This document shows positions 51,863-60,654 of a DNA stretch of 64,000 bases, piece after piece; within the stretch, counting starts at the first letter, position 1; each line of letters begins with the position of its first letter. The position numbers and the translations under genes were made by a program. Source of the stretch: Desulforamulus hydrothermalis Lam5 = DSM 18033 (GTDB lineage: Bacteria; Bacillota; Desulfotomaculia; Desulfotomaculales; Desulfotomaculaceae); contig NZ_CAOS01000008.1 of assembly GCF_000315365.1 (NCBI RefSeq), positions 186,001 through 250,000 on the forward strand, read 5' to 3'. The notes below the pieces were generated by a model. That model saw nothing but the letters and a program-made list of their open reading frames with translations. It was not told where the DNA came from and searched no databases.

Positions 51863-53302
51863 TTGCATATCCAACTGGTATTAAAAACTCTGGGACTGGT
51901 TTTGCTGTTTGAAGCAGCAGCCATGGTCCCTAGTCTTTTTATAAGTATTTTTTATCAAGAAGCCGGCACATTTTCCTTTTTGGTCGGCATAACAGCCGCC
52001 GGCTTAGCGGGATGCGGTTTGTATCTGGTGCCGGTTAAACATAAAAACGTGGGTTATCGCGAAGGGTTTGCCATTGCCACCTTCAGCTGGCTGCTGCTGG
52101 CGCTTTTTGGCGCCATACCCTTTGCGGTGGCGGGAGCTGTACCCGGCTATATTGATGCGGTTTTTGAAACCATGTCAGGTTTCACCACTACCGGTGCTTC
52201 GGTTATCCCTAACGTGGAAATTCTGCCAAAAAGTATTTTATTCTGGCGCAGTCTGACCCACTGGCTGGGCGGTATGGGCATTATTGTTTTGACACTGGCC
52301 CTGATTCCTTCTTTAAACATTGCCGGTATGCAATTGTTTAAAGCCGAAGTACCCGGGCCGACCAAAAGCAAGGTACTGCCCCGCATCGCTCAAACCTCCC
52401 GGCAGTTGTATAAAGTATACGTTTTTATTACGCTGATCCAGGTGGCGGCCCTCAAACTGGCCGGTCTTTCCTGGTTTGATTCTTTTATCCACACCTTCGG
52501 GTCGGTGGCCACCGGAGGTTTTTCCAACTACAATGCCAGTGTCGGACACTTCCAGAGTCTTGCGGTGGAAACCATTATTATCTTTTTTATGGTTCTCTCA
52601 GGCATAAACTTTGCTCTGCATTATTATTGGATGCGGGGTGACTGCCGGCCCCTCTGGCAGGATTACGAAACACGTCTTTTTTTAACCCTGATACTCTGCA
52701 GTACCGCCGTCATTAGTGTTAATTTATTTATCGTGACCGGCCACAGCCCCGCCCAGGCTGTCCGGGAAGCGCTGTTTACGGTATGCTCCCTTATTACGAC
52801 CACCGGTTATGCTACGGCGGATTACGATCAATGGCCCGCTTTAAGCAAGTTTATCCTGTTGTTTCTCATGTTTGTGGGCGGCTGCGCCGGTTCCACCGGC
52901 GGCGGCCTTAAAGTGGGGCGCCTGTTAATCTTGACCAAGGCATTCTCCCGCCAGTTAATGCGTTTAATTCATCCCAAGGCGGTTATTCCGGTACGCATCG
53001 GGCAGGATGTCGTTGCCCAGGAAGTGGTGGAATCTGCCCACGTCTTTTTTACTCTGTATATGATGTTGTTTGCCCTGGGTACTGCCGTTCTGGCCGCACT
53101 GGGACTTGACCTGGTTTCTGCCGCTTCCGCCGCTGCGGCCAACCTGGGTAACGTGGGGCCGGGTCTTGGTCTGGTGGGACCCATGTTTAACTATGCCGAC
53201 CTGCCGGATCTGGGCAAAATGACGCTGACTTTCCTGATGTTAGTGGGCAGGCTGGAAATTTATACGGTTTTGCTGGTCTTTAGTGTAAAATTTTGGCGTT
53301 AG
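51863..53302 (+). CDS. trkH: Trk-type potassium transporter membrane subunit TrkH
   Basis: A 479-residue membrane protein with about ten helices and four pore loops: ETMSGFTTTGASVI, FGSVATGGFSNY, SLITTTGYATAD and AANLGNVGPGLG, which correspond to the K+-selectivity regions. LTHWLGGMGIIVL and FVGGCAGSTGGGLKVGR are TrkH hallmarks. It conducts K+ with TrkA as regulator. The start is TTG at 51863 behind AGGAGG, directly after trkA. Length fits the family. Confidence 0.96.
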   Translation: MHIQLVLKTLGLVLLFEAAAMVPSLFISIFYQEAGTFSFLVGITAAGLAGCGLYLVPVKHKNVGYREGFAIATFSWLLLALFGAIPFAVAGAVPGYIDAVFETMSGFTTTGASVIPNVEILPKSILFWRSLTHWLGGMGIIVLTLALIPSLNIAGMQLFKAEVPGPTKSKVLPRIAQTSRQLYKVYVFITLIQVAALKLAGLSWFDSFIHTFGSVATGGFSNYNASVGHFQSLAVETIIIFFMVLSGINFALHYYWMRGDCRPLWQDYETRLFLTLILCSTAVISVNLFIVTGHSPAQAVREALFTVCSLITTTGYATADYDQWPALSKFILLFLMFVGGCAGSTGGGLKVGRLLILTKAFSRQLMRLIHPKAVIPVRIGQDVVAQEVVESAHVFFTLYMMLFALGTAVLAALGLDLVSAASAAAANLGNVGPGLGLVGPMFNYADLPDLGKMTLTFLMLVGRLEIYTVLLVFSVKFWR

Positions 53303-53387
53303 CAGGCAAAAATATAAACCAAAGTTGCGTAACCCAACCGGAAAAAGTCAGCCGGCACGCACCAACCTTTTCCCGCAAGCAAAGCAA

Positions 53388-53409
53388 AACTTGATTTGCA
53401 AATCAAGTT
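53388..53409. promoter_or_regulatory. Perfect 22-bp palindrome upstream of the FabK/NMO-type gene
   Basis: AACTTGATTTG and its reverse complement CAAATCAAGTT abut without a gap. It overlaps a candidate -35 (TTGCAA) and precedes a TAATAT -10 word at 53421-53426. MarR-type regulators such as FabT bind TTTGA/TCAAA palindromes, so an operator role in lipid gene control is possible but unproven. Confidence 0.6.
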
Positions 53410-53468
53410 GTTTTCTGCTTTAATATTGTTGACACCATGAAACAGGTTTTATGGAAGGAGTAAGTAAA

Positions 53469-54416
53469 GTGAATTTTCCCACCCTAACCATCGGACGGTT
53501 TTCCCCCAAGTACCCGATTATTCAAGGCGGTATGGCTGTCAGGGTTTCCACTGCTCCGCTGGCCGGAGCCGTAGCTGCCGCCGGCGGTATTGGCGTGATT
53601 GGCGCCACCGGCATGGAAGAAGATGAGCTGCGCCAGGAGATTCGTGCCGCCCGCAACATTGCGCCCAAAGGAATTATCGGCATCAACATTATGTACGCAG
53701 CCAGAGAATTTGCTAACATTGTCCGCACAGCCATAGAAGAAAAAATTGACATTATTTTCACCGGCGCCGGCTTTTCCCGGGATATATTTACCTGGGGCAA
53801 AGAGTCTGACACCCCCATTGTATCTATTGTTTCTTCCGCTAAGGTAGCTAAATTAGCAGAGAAATTGGGAGCTGCCGCAGTGGTGGCGGAAGGTACCGAA
53901 GCCGGCGGTCACCTGGGCACCGACCGTTCTGTTAAGGAAATATTCCCGGAAATAAAACAAGCGGTAAAAATTCCGGTCATTGCAGCCGGTGGTATCGTCG
54001 ATGGTAAGGGAATAGCCGAAATGATCCGTCTGGGCGCCGATGGCGTGCAAATGGCCACTCGTTTTGTGATGAGCGTGGAATGCGCTGTATCGGAAGCCTT
54101 TAAAAAGTTGTATCTCAACTCTACCGCTGAGGATGTGGTAAAAATTCTCAGTCCGGTGGGTTTGCCCGGCCGGGCCTTGAAAAACAGTTTGGTTTCCCGC
54201 ATATTCAGCGGTAATGCGCCGGAGCCGCAAAATTGTGTGGGCTGCCTAAAGCACTGTTCTCAATCTTTTTGCATCATGGAAGCATTGATGAACAGCCGTA
54301 ACGGCAACATCAAAGACGGGCTGGTGTTCTGCGGCCAGAATGTGCACCGCATTAAAGATATTTTGCCGGTTAAGGAAATTTTTGACCGGCTAATCAAAGA
54401 GTTTCGCGACGCTTAG
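53469..54416 (+). CDS. FMN-dependent oxidoreductase of the nitronate monooxygenase / FabK family
   Basis: A 315-residue TIM-barrel flavoprotein: YPIIQGGMAVRVSTAPLAGAVAAAGGIGVIGATG, GIIGINIMYA, DIIFTGAGFSRD, VVAEGTEAGGHLGTDRSV and PVIAAGGIVDGKGIAEMIRLGADGVQMATRF. It reads like enoyl-ACP reductase II (FabK) or a nitronate monooxygenase; sequence alone does not separate them. The C-terminus adds CVGCLKHC, which might bind a metal or cluster and is not standard for FabK. Start GTG at 53469 follows GGAAGGAG. A palindromic operator lies upstream at 53388-53409. The fatty-acid link is an inference from that operator. Confidence 0.82.
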   Translation: MNFPTLTIGRFSPKYPIIQGGMAVRVSTAPLAGAVAAAGGIGVIGATGMEEDELRQEIRAARNIAPKGIIGINIMYAAREFANIVRTAIEEKIDIIFTGAGFSRDIFTWGKESDTPIVSIVSSAKVAKLAEKLGAAAVVAEGTEAGGHLGTDRSVKEIFPEIKQAVKIPVIAAGGIVDGKGIAEMIRLGADGVQMATRFVMSVECAVSEAFKKLYLNSTAEDVVKILSPVGLPGRALKNSLVSRIFSGNAPEPQNCVGCLKHCSQSFCIMEALMNSRNGNIKDGLVFCGQNVHRIKDILPVKEIFDRLIKEFRDA

Positions 54417-54428
54417 GCAAAGATTGGA

Positions 54429-54458
54429 TTGATTTTTGGCTAATTTAAGTGTTATACT
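54429..54458 (+). promoter_or_regulatory. Predicted sigma-A promoter of the zinc-ribbon gene
   Basis: TTGATT (54429-54434) and TATACT (54453-54458) are 18 bases apart. The -10 sits in a TTTAAGT/ACTTAAA palindrome that may be an operator. Confidence 0.5.
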
Positions 54459-54586
54459 TAAATTACCTCTAAGTTTCACAACGTCAACGGTAACTATCTC
54501 CTCCCGAAAATTATATCGGTGTCAGGATATTGGTAGTTGGTTGGCACCGGAAATTTAGGGAGTTTAATTATTCGGGGGAGATAGGT

Positions 54587-54886
54587 TTGGCATTTTCCGA
54601 CAGAACTTTGACTTGCCGTGATTGTGGAGCAGAATTCGTATTTACCGTTCGTGAGCAAGAGTTTTTTGCTGAAAAGGGTTTTCAAAACGACCCTTCCCGC
54701 TGTCCTTCCTGCCGGGCTGCCCGCAAACAGCGGATGCAAGGCAGCGGCGGCGGTTATAACCAGCGGCAAATGTACGAAGCAGTGTGTGATGAGTGCGGCT
54801 GTACAACACAGGTTCCTTTTCAACCCAGCGGCACTAAGCCGGTTTACTGCCGTGACTGCTTTGCTCGGGTAAAACAATACCGTTAG
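54587..54886 (+). CDS. Zinc-ribbon protein with CxxC motifs
   Basis: A 99-residue protein with paired cysteines in CRDCGAEFVFTVREQEFFAEKGFQNDPSRCPSCRAARK, then CDECGCTTQVPFQPSGTKPVYCRDCFAR. It matches the small bacterial zinc-ribbon family of unknown function; the two CxxC...CxxC sets probably hold two zinc ions. Start TTG at 54587 follows GGGGGAGATAGG; the extension to 54530 has no site. It stands alone. Nucleic-acid or ribosome contact is a common guess for this family but is not shown here. Confidence 0.82.
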   Translation: MAFSDRTLTCRDCGAEFVFTVREQEFFAEKGFQNDPSRCPSCRAARKQRMQGSGGGYNQRQMYEAVCDECGCTTQVPFQPSGTKPVYCRDCFARVKQYR

Positions 54887-54946
54887 TCATAAAAATCCGG
54901 GTGTTATAAACACCCGGTTATTTTTTTAAGGCTTAGCCCTCCGCTT

Positions 54947-55255
54947 TTATAATCGCAGCTCCTGTTGGCTAATGTGTCTGGCTATCCTGCCGCCCCGGAC
55001 AGCCTCTTCATAATCAAATTCGTCCGCAAAATTTTCTCCGGTTAAAAATTCCACAGACACCCCGCAGGTATCCGCAATTAGGTTAAGGGCATCCCAGTCT
55101 GGGTAGAATAAGCCCTTTTCCAGTTTTTCCACCCATTTGGAGGTTTCTCCTATCTTAAACGCCAGCATTTTCTGGGTAAAATTTTGCCCGCTTCTTTTTG
55201 CTCTGTACTCGCGGGCCCTTTTCACTTTGAGGCCTAATTCTTTTGCACTGTACAC
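54947..55255 (-). CDS. XRE-family helix-turn-helix regulator
   Basis: A 102-residue protein with a Cro/C1-type HTH: GLKVKRAREYRAKRSGQNFTQKMLAFKIGETSKWVEKLEKGLFYPDWDALNLIADTCGVSVEFLTGE. The spacing of helices 2 and 3 (QKMLAFKIGETSKWVEKLEKG) fits a DNA-binding XRE domain; a short C-terminal tail follows. Start GTG at 55255 is preceded by AGGAGGC. It is convergent with the zinc-ribbon gene and divergent from the RHH gene at 55444, whose promoter region it may control (inference). Confidence 0.8.
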   Translation of the reverse strand: MYSAKELGLKVKRAREYRAKRSGQNFTQKMLAFKIGETSKWVEKLEKGLFYPDWDALNLIADTCGVSVEFLTGENFADEFDYEEAVRGGRIARHISQQELRL

Positions 55256-55443
55256 TGCTGATGCCTCCTTTATAAATTCCTTAGCCTTATTATTTGTTTA
55301 AGTTTCACTGGTATGAGTGGTAATTTTTCCGCATCGTTGTATTCATTTATTGGGTCTTAATAAGAAATTTTCCAGAACCGGTTATGGAATCCTGATAACA
55401 TAACATATGATATAGCAAAGCAAAGGATAAAGGAGGCAATTAT

Positions 55444-55698
55444 ATGCGCCGACATAAAACCATTACCATCAGTATCCCGGAAGATTTAATTGAATACTTG
55501 GATAAAAAGATTGCCCAAATTAATCGCAGTTCCTATGAAGAAACCAACCGCAGCCAGTACATCCGTTTGCTTATTAAAAAAGATATGGCTTCCCTGGCCG
55601 GCGGCAAAACTTCCACCCCTGAAGGAACAGAGGATTTGGCGCTGTCAGAGTTAGATTACTATAATTCGCTGCTTGACCTGGGCGGTTATCGCAGGTAA
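55444..55698 (+). CDS. Ribbon-helix-helix (CopG-like) protein
   Basis: An 84-residue protein: KTITISIPEDLIEYLDKKIAQINRSSYEETNRSQYIRLLIKKD, a RHH DNA-binding fold with the beta strand ITISI and two helices, plus an acidic C-terminal tail. It resembles antitoxin-like or small transcription regulators; no toxin gene follows. ATG at 55444 lies behind AAAGGAGGC. It is divergent from the XRE gene. Its target is unknown. Confidence 0.75.
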   Translation: MRRHKTITISIPEDLIEYLDKKIAQINRSSYEETNRSQYIRLLIKKDMASLAGGKTSTPEGTEDLALSELDYYNSLLDLGGYRR

Positions 55699-55852
55699 AC
55701 AAATACCCCCTTGTTCACCACTTGCACCAGGTGCTGTCACTGTATAACGGCAGCTGACAGTTGCAGGCAGGGAATATAAAATCACCATGCCGCCAACAAA
55801 CCCGTACCACTTTACAGATGATACGGGTTTGTTTTGTTTTAATAAAAGCAAG

Positions 55853-58285
55853 TTATTGAATTTCTAAACTGCTTATTTCACCGTTATCAAGTTTAATAAC
55901 TACATCCTCTCCTTCAAAATCCGAGAGATCATCCGCATCTATATCATCCCCGTCTTCGTCTTCAAGCTCTACGTCATCAGCAAAATACAGCTTGTGATCA
56001 CCGTTATCCTGCCGCAGGATAATATAACTGCCGCGGGCATCTTTTAATTCACCTTCTACAGTAATATCTTCGTCGTCAGTAATTTCTATTTTTTCAACCT
56101 CGTTGTCTTCTAAAGAAATTTTTACTACAGATCCAATAAGAATGTCTTCCAAATCAAGATCGTCATCGTCATCTTTTTCCACGATTACATTACTTGCCAG
56201 ATCATATGTTTTGCTGGTACCGCTTCTTTTAATAGTTATTTCATCGTCGTCCATATCCAGTTTTGTAATCGTTCCCGTGTAATTGCCATTATTGCCGGAT
56301 TCATCTGATATGGCAATAATAATCACTTCATCTTCATCGTTGTTAATTACTAATCTTACATAGTCACCTTCATTAATATCATCAAACTCTTTACTGCTAC
56401 CATCTTCATAAACATCCACCTGACTTGATACATCATATGTTTCTTCATCACCGTCATCTTTCTCTATGGTAATACTCCAGTTACCAGAAACATCCAGTTC
56501 GGTAACTTCACCCTCCAAAACTTCGTAGTCCATCACATCTATCCTGCTCACATCATCGCTGCTGTTAAGCTTGAGCTTTACATAATATCCTGTTCTAATA
56601 TCTTCAAAATCAATACTGCCACCATCTTTATAAACATCAACACTGCTTGCTACATTAAAGGTCTTTTTTGTACCGTCGGTTTGTTCAATCCTAATGCTCC
56701 AGGAACCGGTGTTATCAACCTCCAGCACTTCTCCTGCCAAACCGGAAGTAGATGACGCATACTCAGAAAGTTGAATAACACTTGCTTTATTTTGGCTATT
56801 CAGTTCAATAGCAACAGCATCTCCATCATCAATATCCGACAGGTTTATAGAACTACCGACCTTATCCTTTACCTTATAACCACTGGCCAGTTCAATTGTA
56901 AGCTCATAATCGTCACCGTCTTCAATGGTAATATTGGTTGAACCAACACTTACAACCTCACCAAACAGCTTCTTCGGTTCGTTTAACGGCACGACAGCAG
57001 TCACTGTATTGCCTGTTTTGGTCAGAGCTACCCTTTGACCTCGGACCAACTGGTAGAAGGTACCGCTGACAGCAGACTTGTTAATTTCCTCACTGGTACC
57101 GTCATCATAACGAACCGTAAAATAATCCAGATACACGTTGATAACATAACCACGGCTTTCATTGCCGGCAGGCAAACTGCTTAATAAGTAAATTTCTGTT
57201 ATATTGCCGTTGGTTACCTTGATTTCCGCCCGGGCGCCTACGGTAAGGGCGGTCAAATCCCTGGCCTGGCCGTACTGACTGATTTTTACCGATGACGCCA
57301 GGGGCCAGCTTGTAAGGCTGCCGCCATCCGGCTGGAAGGACAAGGTGGGCTGGCCGCCCGCCGCAAGCCCCCGGATGGTACCTGTATAGCCGGTGGTGAC
57401 AGACACACTGCTGCCCGCATCATTACCGGCGCTGAAGGCCAGATACGCTATTTTCCCGGCCGTATCCAAAACCACTTTTACATATTCCCCTGCTTTAAAA
57501 TCACCAAGCTGGCATCGCTTGCCCGCCCGGTATAACAGTGCTTCGTTGGCCATGCTCCAAGTATAGTTTTGGCCGCCCTTGCTGACGGTTATTTTTTTGC
57601 CTGTGGCATCCACAGCCGTCAGCCGGGCAATAAAATATCTGTCAGGCTGCGGGTTTATCTTGCCGTTTTCAACCAACCGGGCAATAATGGCCGCCATTTC
57701 CGCCCGGGTTACATTGGCATTGGGATCAAAGGTATTGTCGGTACGGCCGGCCATAATGCCGTGCTTGACAGCAGCTGCCACATAGGGCTGAAAACCTGCG
57801 GGAATGGCCCCTTTATCCTTAAAATCCAACTGATAGCCGTCTGCCGAGAGTTTCAGGGCATTGGCAAACAATACGGCAATCTCCGCCCGGGAAGCCGGCT
57901 TTTTGGGCTGAATGCTGGGAATACCTGTTTTAGATATATAACCTTTATCCGCCGCAAAAGCCACATTGCGCTGGGCCCAGGCAGGAAAACCGGCCGGAAA
58001 GTTGTATCCCCCTTGGGACATGCCGTAGCTGTCAGCTTCTTTGCGGTGGCCCAGTGCGCGGTTAAGAAAAATGATGGCCTCAACTTGGGTCACCGAATCC
58101 TTGGGCGCAAAAATACCGTTGCCCCGTCCCCCCACCAGTTCGGCAGCACTGCATTCAGCCACTGCCTGTTCCCACCACTTGCCGGAAGTATCTTTAAACA
58201 GGTAAGGGGAAGCCGCCCAGGCGGGTGCCAAGATGCCCAGGACAAGCACCAGAGTAATCATCAAACGCCAAATTTTGATCAACAT
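55853..58285 (-). CDS. S-layer homology domain surface protein with acidic beta-repeats
   Basis: An 810-residue exported protein. The signal peptide LMITLVLVLGILAPAWAAS precedes three SLH domains (about residues 27-205; AVAECSAAELVGGRGNGIFAPKDSVTQVEAIIFLNRA and two similar units) that bind secondary cell-wall polymer. From about 220 onward there are successive beta-rich repeats of about 60-80 residues (GEV.EV...WSI.IE..DG....Y.V.S.VDVY.DG..), increasingly acidic toward the C-terminus (EKDDDDDLDLEDI, EDEDGDDIDADDL). The acidic repeats could bind calcium. ATG at 58285 follows AAGGGGGGTATTG. An inverted repeat lies in its leader. Confidence 0.88.
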   Translation of the reverse strand: MLIKIWRLMITLVLVLGILAPAWAASPYLFKDTSGKWWEQAVAECSAAELVGGRGNGIFAPKDSVTQVEAIIFLNRALGHRKEADSYGMSQGGYNFPAGFPAWAQRNVAFAADKGYISKTGIPSIQPKKPASRAEIAVLFANALKLSADGYQLDFKDKGAIPAGFQPYVAAAVKHGIMAGRTDNTFDPNANVTRAEMAAIIARLVENGKINPQPDRYFIARLTAVDATGKKITVSKGGQNYTWSMANEALLYRAGKRCQLGDFKAGEYVKVVLDTAGKIAYLAFSAGNDAGSSVSVTTGYTGTIRGLAAGGQPTLSFQPDGGSLTSWPLASSVKISQYGQARDLTALTVGARAEIKVTNGNITEIYLLSSLPAGNESRGYVINVYLDYFTVRYDDGTSEEINKSAVSGTFYQLVRGQRVALTKTGNTVTAVVPLNEPKKLFGEVVSVGSTNITIEDGDDYELTIELASGYKVKDKVGSSINLSDIDDGDAVAIELNSQNKASVIQLSEYASSTSGLAGEVLEVDNTGSWSIRIEQTDGTKKTFNVASSVDVYKDGGSIDFEDIRTGYYVKLKLNSSDDVSRIDVMDYEVLEGEVTELDVSGNWSITIEKDDGDEETYDVSSQVDVYEDGSSKEFDDINEGDYVRLVINNDEDEVIIIAISDESGNNGNYTGTITKLDMDDDEITIKRSGTSKTYDLASNVIVEKDDDDDLDLEDILIGSVVKISLEDNEVEKIEITDDEDITVEGELKDARGSYIILRQDNGDHKLYFADDVELEDEDGDDIDADDLSDFEGEDVVIKLDNGEISSLEIQ

Positions 58286-58306
58286 CAATACCCCCCTTGG
58301 GTTGAA

Positions 58307-58346
58307 CCAGTCGGATGCCCGCTTGGGGCAACAGGTATCCGACTGG
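58307..58346. promoter_or_regulatory. Inverted repeat in the leader of the SLH gene
   Basis: CCAGTCGGAT (58307-58316) and ATCCGACTGG (58337-58346) form a 10-bp stem extended by a few more pairs, with a GC-rich loop, 22 bases upstream of the SLH start. It may stabilise or control the mRNA. Confidence 0.5.
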
Positions 58347-58520
58347 GCCAACAATTTAAATATGCTTTTCCTATGCTTATTTCGGTGCAGAACCCACAAT
58401 TCCTGTCCCAAATGGAAATTAAATGGTATAGGCAGAGATAAATAGGAATTTAAGCTGCCATGTCGAACTGATATTTATGGAAATAATATGCTCGGGGTAT
58501 ATAATCCAAGGAGGTAAACT

Positions 58521-58754
58521 ATGCATTACGACTTTAAAGAAGCCTTCAACCGCATCGGTCAGCAGCTGGATGAACTAACCAACGAAAGAATTGCAAAGCT
58601 GCAGCGGTTAAGTGAGGAAGGTAAAATTGATTTTGCCCAACTGGCCAATGAAACCTTAAACGAAATGATTAACAGCAACATCCGGGTAACCGTTAAAGTT
58701 CTTGAGGAATACCACCAAAAACTGATGCGGCATCTGGCCGAAAAAGGTTTGTAA
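58521..58754 (+). CDS. Hypothetical 77-residue helical protein
   Basis: ATG at 58521 follows AAGGAGGTAAACT. The sequence HYDFKEAFNRIGQQLDELTNERIAKLQRLSEEG and VTVKVLEEYHQKLMRHLAEKG is strongly helical and charged, probably a soluble helical bundle or coiled coil. It lies between the divergent SLH gene and the convergent epimerase gene. I do not recognise a family; the strong ribosome site supports expression. Confidence 0.6.
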   Translation: MHYDFKEAFNRIGQQLDELTNERIAKLQRLSEEGKIDFAQLANETLNEMINSNIRVTVKVLEEYHQKLMRHLAEKGL

Positions 58755-58772
58755 ACGCCTCGGCCGGCCGCT

Positions 58773-59708
58773 TTAGCAGTTTTGAACCGGCAATAAACTA
58801 ACAGAAGCCGCCAGGGCTGATGCAATATCCGGGTAGCTAAAAGGGATTTGCATTTCCAACAGTTTCTTTGGCCTTACTCTTTGTCCCTGCAGCAACAGCT
58901 CCCAAGCCATGTCTCCGAAAAGCAGGCCGGCTACCCAGGCAGGCAGCCGGGTCCGGCAAGTTTTACCCAAAACCCGTGCCAGGTGCCGGTGCATCTCAGC
59001 CACTGTCACTGCCTGTGGACTGCAAAGGTTAAAAGCCCCCTGAAAGCGCTCATCCGCTAAGGCCAGCGTCATAATACGCACCAGGTCAATCAGCTGAATC
59101 CAGGATACCCACTGTTTGCCGTCGCCGATATAGCCACCCAGCCCCCAGCGGTAGGGCATTATAATTTTTTCTAACACCCCTCCGCCGGCACCCAGGACAA
59201 TACCAAAACGGCAGCGGGCCACCCGTACCCCTAAATCCTCAGCGGCTCCGGCCTCCTGCTCCCAGGCGCGGCAAACAGCGGCCAGAAAACCTTCCCCCGG
59301 CGGGCTTGTTTCATCGAATACATTACTGGCATGGCAGCCGTAATAACCCACCGCCGAAGCATTCAGCAGCACTCGCGGATAAGGCCGGCCGGCTGCTCGA
59401 TTCCTTATCATGCTTTGCACTATTTGGCGGGTTACCTGCAGCCGGCTGGATAAAATCAGGTCCTTTACCCGTTTGTTCCAACGTCCGGCGGCAATATTAT
59501 AACCGGCCAGGTTTACCACTGCGTCAACCCGGCTGATCAGATCCGCCGGCAAAAGTTGGCCCTGCTCAGGCATCTTGACAAAACTGACCTCTTGCTGCGC
59601 CGGCATTGCACGATGCACACATAAGATGACCCGGTGGTTATGTTTAACAAGTTCCTTCACCAGGGCGTTTCCCACAAACCCTGTGCCCCCGGTTATTAAA
59701 ACCTCCAT
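58773..59708 (-). CDS. SDR-type epimerase (TIGR01777-like family)
   Basis: A 311-residue NAD(P)-binding protein: MEVLITGGTGFVGNALVKELVKHNHRVILCVHR, LISRVDAVVNLAGYNIAAGRWNKRVKDLILSSRLQVTRQIV, LLNASAVGYYG with the catalytic Y, and WVSWIQLIDLVRIMTLAL. This fits the TIGR01777 epimerase family, whose substrate is unknown. The GxxGxxG loop and the YxxxK-like region are visible (Y without a clear K, as in the family). It lies upstream of a tRNA cluster on the same strand. Confidence 0.85.
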   Translation of the reverse strand: MEVLITGGTGFVGNALVKELVKHNHRVILCVHRAMPAQQEVSFVKMPEQGQLLPADLISRVDAVVNLAGYNIAAGRWNKRVKDLILSSRLQVTRQIVQSMIRNRAAGRPYPRVLLNASAVGYYGCHASNVFDETSPPGEGFLAAVCRAWEQEAGAAEDLGVRVARCRFGIVLGAGGGVLEKIIMPYRWGLGGYIGDGKQWVSWIQLIDLVRIMTLALADERFQGAFNLCSPQAVTVAEMHRHLARVLGKTCRTRLPAWVAGLLFGDMAWELLLQGQRVRPKKLLEMQIPFSYPDIASALAASVSLLPVQNC

Positions 59709-59775
59709 GGCCCGCTCCCCCTTCGCTCAGGCGGATTACAAAAAAGGAACCGCAATTTGTGCAGTTCCTTTTGTC

Positions 59776-59851
59776 TGGAGCCGACGATGGGACTTGAACC
59801 CACGACCTGCTGATTACGAATCAGCTGCTCTACCGGCTGAGCTACGTCGGC
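59776..59851 (-). tRNA. tRNA-Thr (CGT)
   Basis: The minus strand gives GCCGACGTAGCTCAGCCGGT..., anticodon loop TTCGTAA with anticodon CGT, T loop GTTCAAGTCCC and encoded CCA. The cloverleaf is complete. It is the last gene in the direction of transcription of a five-tRNA cluster. Confidence 0.93.
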
Positions 59852-59932
59852 CTGGCAAATGCCACAAGTGAAATTGTCTGTTGCATCCATTGCTATAAAG
59901 GAGTTTTACCGCAACGGTAAAACTCCTTTGTT

Positions 59933-60008
59933 TGGAGCTGCTAACCGGGATTGAACCGGTGACCTTATCCTTACCAAGGATACGCTCTACCTACTGAGCT
60001 ATAGCAGC
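59933..60008 (-). tRNA. tRNA-Thr (GGT)
   Basis: The minus strand starts GCTGCTATAGCTCAGTAGG and has the anticodon loop TTGGTAA (anticodon GGT), a GTTCAATCCC T loop and an encoded CCA. It is separated by an 81-base spacer with a GGAGTTTTACC/GGTAAAACTCC hairpin from tRNA-Thr (CGT). Confidence 0.93.
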
Positions 60009-60013
60009 ATATA

Positions 60014-60089
<76 letters not shown>

Positions 60090-60210
60090 GTTGACAAGAA
60101 ATATCTTAGCAGAAATAAAGCCAAGAGTCAATTGCCAAAAATATTTCAATTATCCTTTAAAGTTTGTTACAAAAACTACAGGATCAATTAAACATTGACC
60201 CTGTAAAAAT

Positions 60211-60287
60211 TGGCGGAGCTGACGGGAGTCGAACCCGCGATCTCCTGCGTGACAGGCAGGCATGTTAGGCCTCTACACCACAGCTCC
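60211..60287 (-). tRNA. tRNA-Asp (GTC)
   Basis: The minus strand reads GGAGCTGTGGTGTAGAGG..., anticodon loop CTGTCAC (GTC), T loop GTTCGACTCCC and encoded CCA. It lies between the two tRNA-Val copies. Confidence 0.95.
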
Positions 60288-60295
60288 CGGTATAA

Positions 60296-60371
<76 letters not shown>

Positions 60372-60561
60372 ACAGCGACTGACAAGAAGTATATTATCAA
60401 ATTATTTTCTTTAAGTCAACATGTTTGTCTAAGGTTTTGCATTTTAATTTAGTGTTGATATTAACTTTTGCTTAATGGCAATCAAGCAAATTGACAAAAT
60501 ATTTTTGTTTTTTCAAAAGGGTTTTGGCCCGCTTTACAGAAGTTGTTATGGGGTGATAAAT

Positions 60562-60648
60562 ATGGGCAAATTGTTGCTTATTTTGGCGGTTATCGGCATT
60601 ATAATTTTATCCAGGTGGTCCAAGCGCAGCAAATGGGACGATGAGTAA
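60562..60648 (+). CDS. Small 28-residue single-membrane-segment peptide
   Basis: ATG at 60562 follows GGGTGAT. The peptide MGKLLLILAVIGIIILSRW then SKRSKWDDE has one hydrophobic segment and a charged tail. It is too short for the usual gene callers but has a good ribosome site and a clean stop. It stands alone between the tRNA cluster and the convergent copper-amine-oxidase-stalk gene. Short membrane peptides of this type occur as regulatory partners of membrane proteins or as type I toxins; no partner RNA was identified. Confidence 0.45.
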   Translation: MGKLLLILAVIGIIILSRWSKRSKWDDE

Positions 60649-60654
60649 TGCCTG

